Shown here: piece after piece, positions 15,200 through 15,229 of the stretch | Numbering within the stretch: the first letter of the stretch is position 1 | Layout: the number at the start of each line of letters is the position of its first letter | DNA from: Dunaliella salina | Lineage: Eukaryota > Chlorophyta > Chlorophyceae > Chlamydomonadales > Dunaliellaceae | Direction of reading: 5' to 3' | NCBI GenBank assembly: GCA_002284615.2 | Contig: MU069952.1 | Location: 58,721-73,949, forward strand | DNA length: 15,229 nucleotides | Program-made: the position numbers and the translations under genes | Notes under the pieces: model-generated | Told to the model about the DNA's origin: nothing | Database searches by the model: none | What the model saw: the letters and a program-made list of their open reading frames with translations, nothing else

Positions 15200-15229
15200 C
15201 ACATATGCATGCGCGCGCGCGCGCGCGCG
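15200..15229. repeat. Alternating purine-pyrimidine tract ending in (GC)n at the window edge
   Basis: From 15200 the sequence cacatatgcatg and the following gc repeats alternate pyrimidine and purine without a break for 30 bases up to the last base, so the true length is unknown. It lies 30 bases after the (GC)10 tract. Confidence 0.97.

Overview
The window looks like nuclear DNA of a eukaryotic alga, most likely a green one (chlorophyte or early streptophyte). Four things point that way: a spliced terminal exon resembling chloroplast x-type thioredoxin; TGTAA motifs, the usual green-algal poly(A) signal, at two plausible 3' ends; non-LTR retrotransposon (LINE) remnants whose domain set I associate with green algae; and several families of mini- and macrosatellite. 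There are no bacterial-style operons, no rRNA and no tRNA that I can see. Family assignments are from memory of motifs, without any database search.

Left end (1-2050). A degenerate minisatellite with 76/83-base units leads into a plus-strand segment that encodes the last part of a protein-kinase catalytic domain and a stop codon. Immediately after the stop come three 116-base tandem units, and the last kinase coding segment is itself a diverged unit of the same series. A TGTAA follows about 490 bases downstream of the stop.

Middle left (2050-3660). This is gene-poor. It holds weak minus-strand exon-like open segments and small duplications.

Retroelement graveyard (3660-12970). Several LINE fragments are packed together. 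On the minus strand: the 3' half of a reverse transcriptase with its terminal zinc finger (3668-4914); copy A of a second family (4902-6215) with RNase H, zinc finger and a PD-(D/E)XK-like nuclease; a diverged zinc-finger fragment, copy C (7985-8345); and the long copy B (8297-12966). Copy B reads, from its 5' end: two unrecognised open frames, a chromodomain-like segment, a PHD finger, a second chromodomain-like segment, a conserved spacer, a domain resembling a degenerate adenine methyltransferase, then directly RNase H, zinc finger and nuclease. The expected reverse transcriptase and AP endonuclease are missing from B. On the plus strand, 7340-7985 holds the N-terminal edge of another reverse transcriptase with inserted 21-base repeats. 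Every copy carries frameshifts, stops or lost key residues, so I treat them as dead.

Right end (12970-15229). A 17-base perfect inverted repeat sits between copy B and the last exon of a thioredoxin gene on the minus strand (13216-13341). Beyond about 1 kb of probable intron there is a 59-base satellite with a three-unit higher-order period (177 bases) and G-box (CACGTG) palindromes. Two (CG)n tracts follow, and the second runs off the window.

The host genes (kinase tail, thioredoxin tail) are only ends of genes. The rest is dominated by decayed selfish DNA and tandem repeats.
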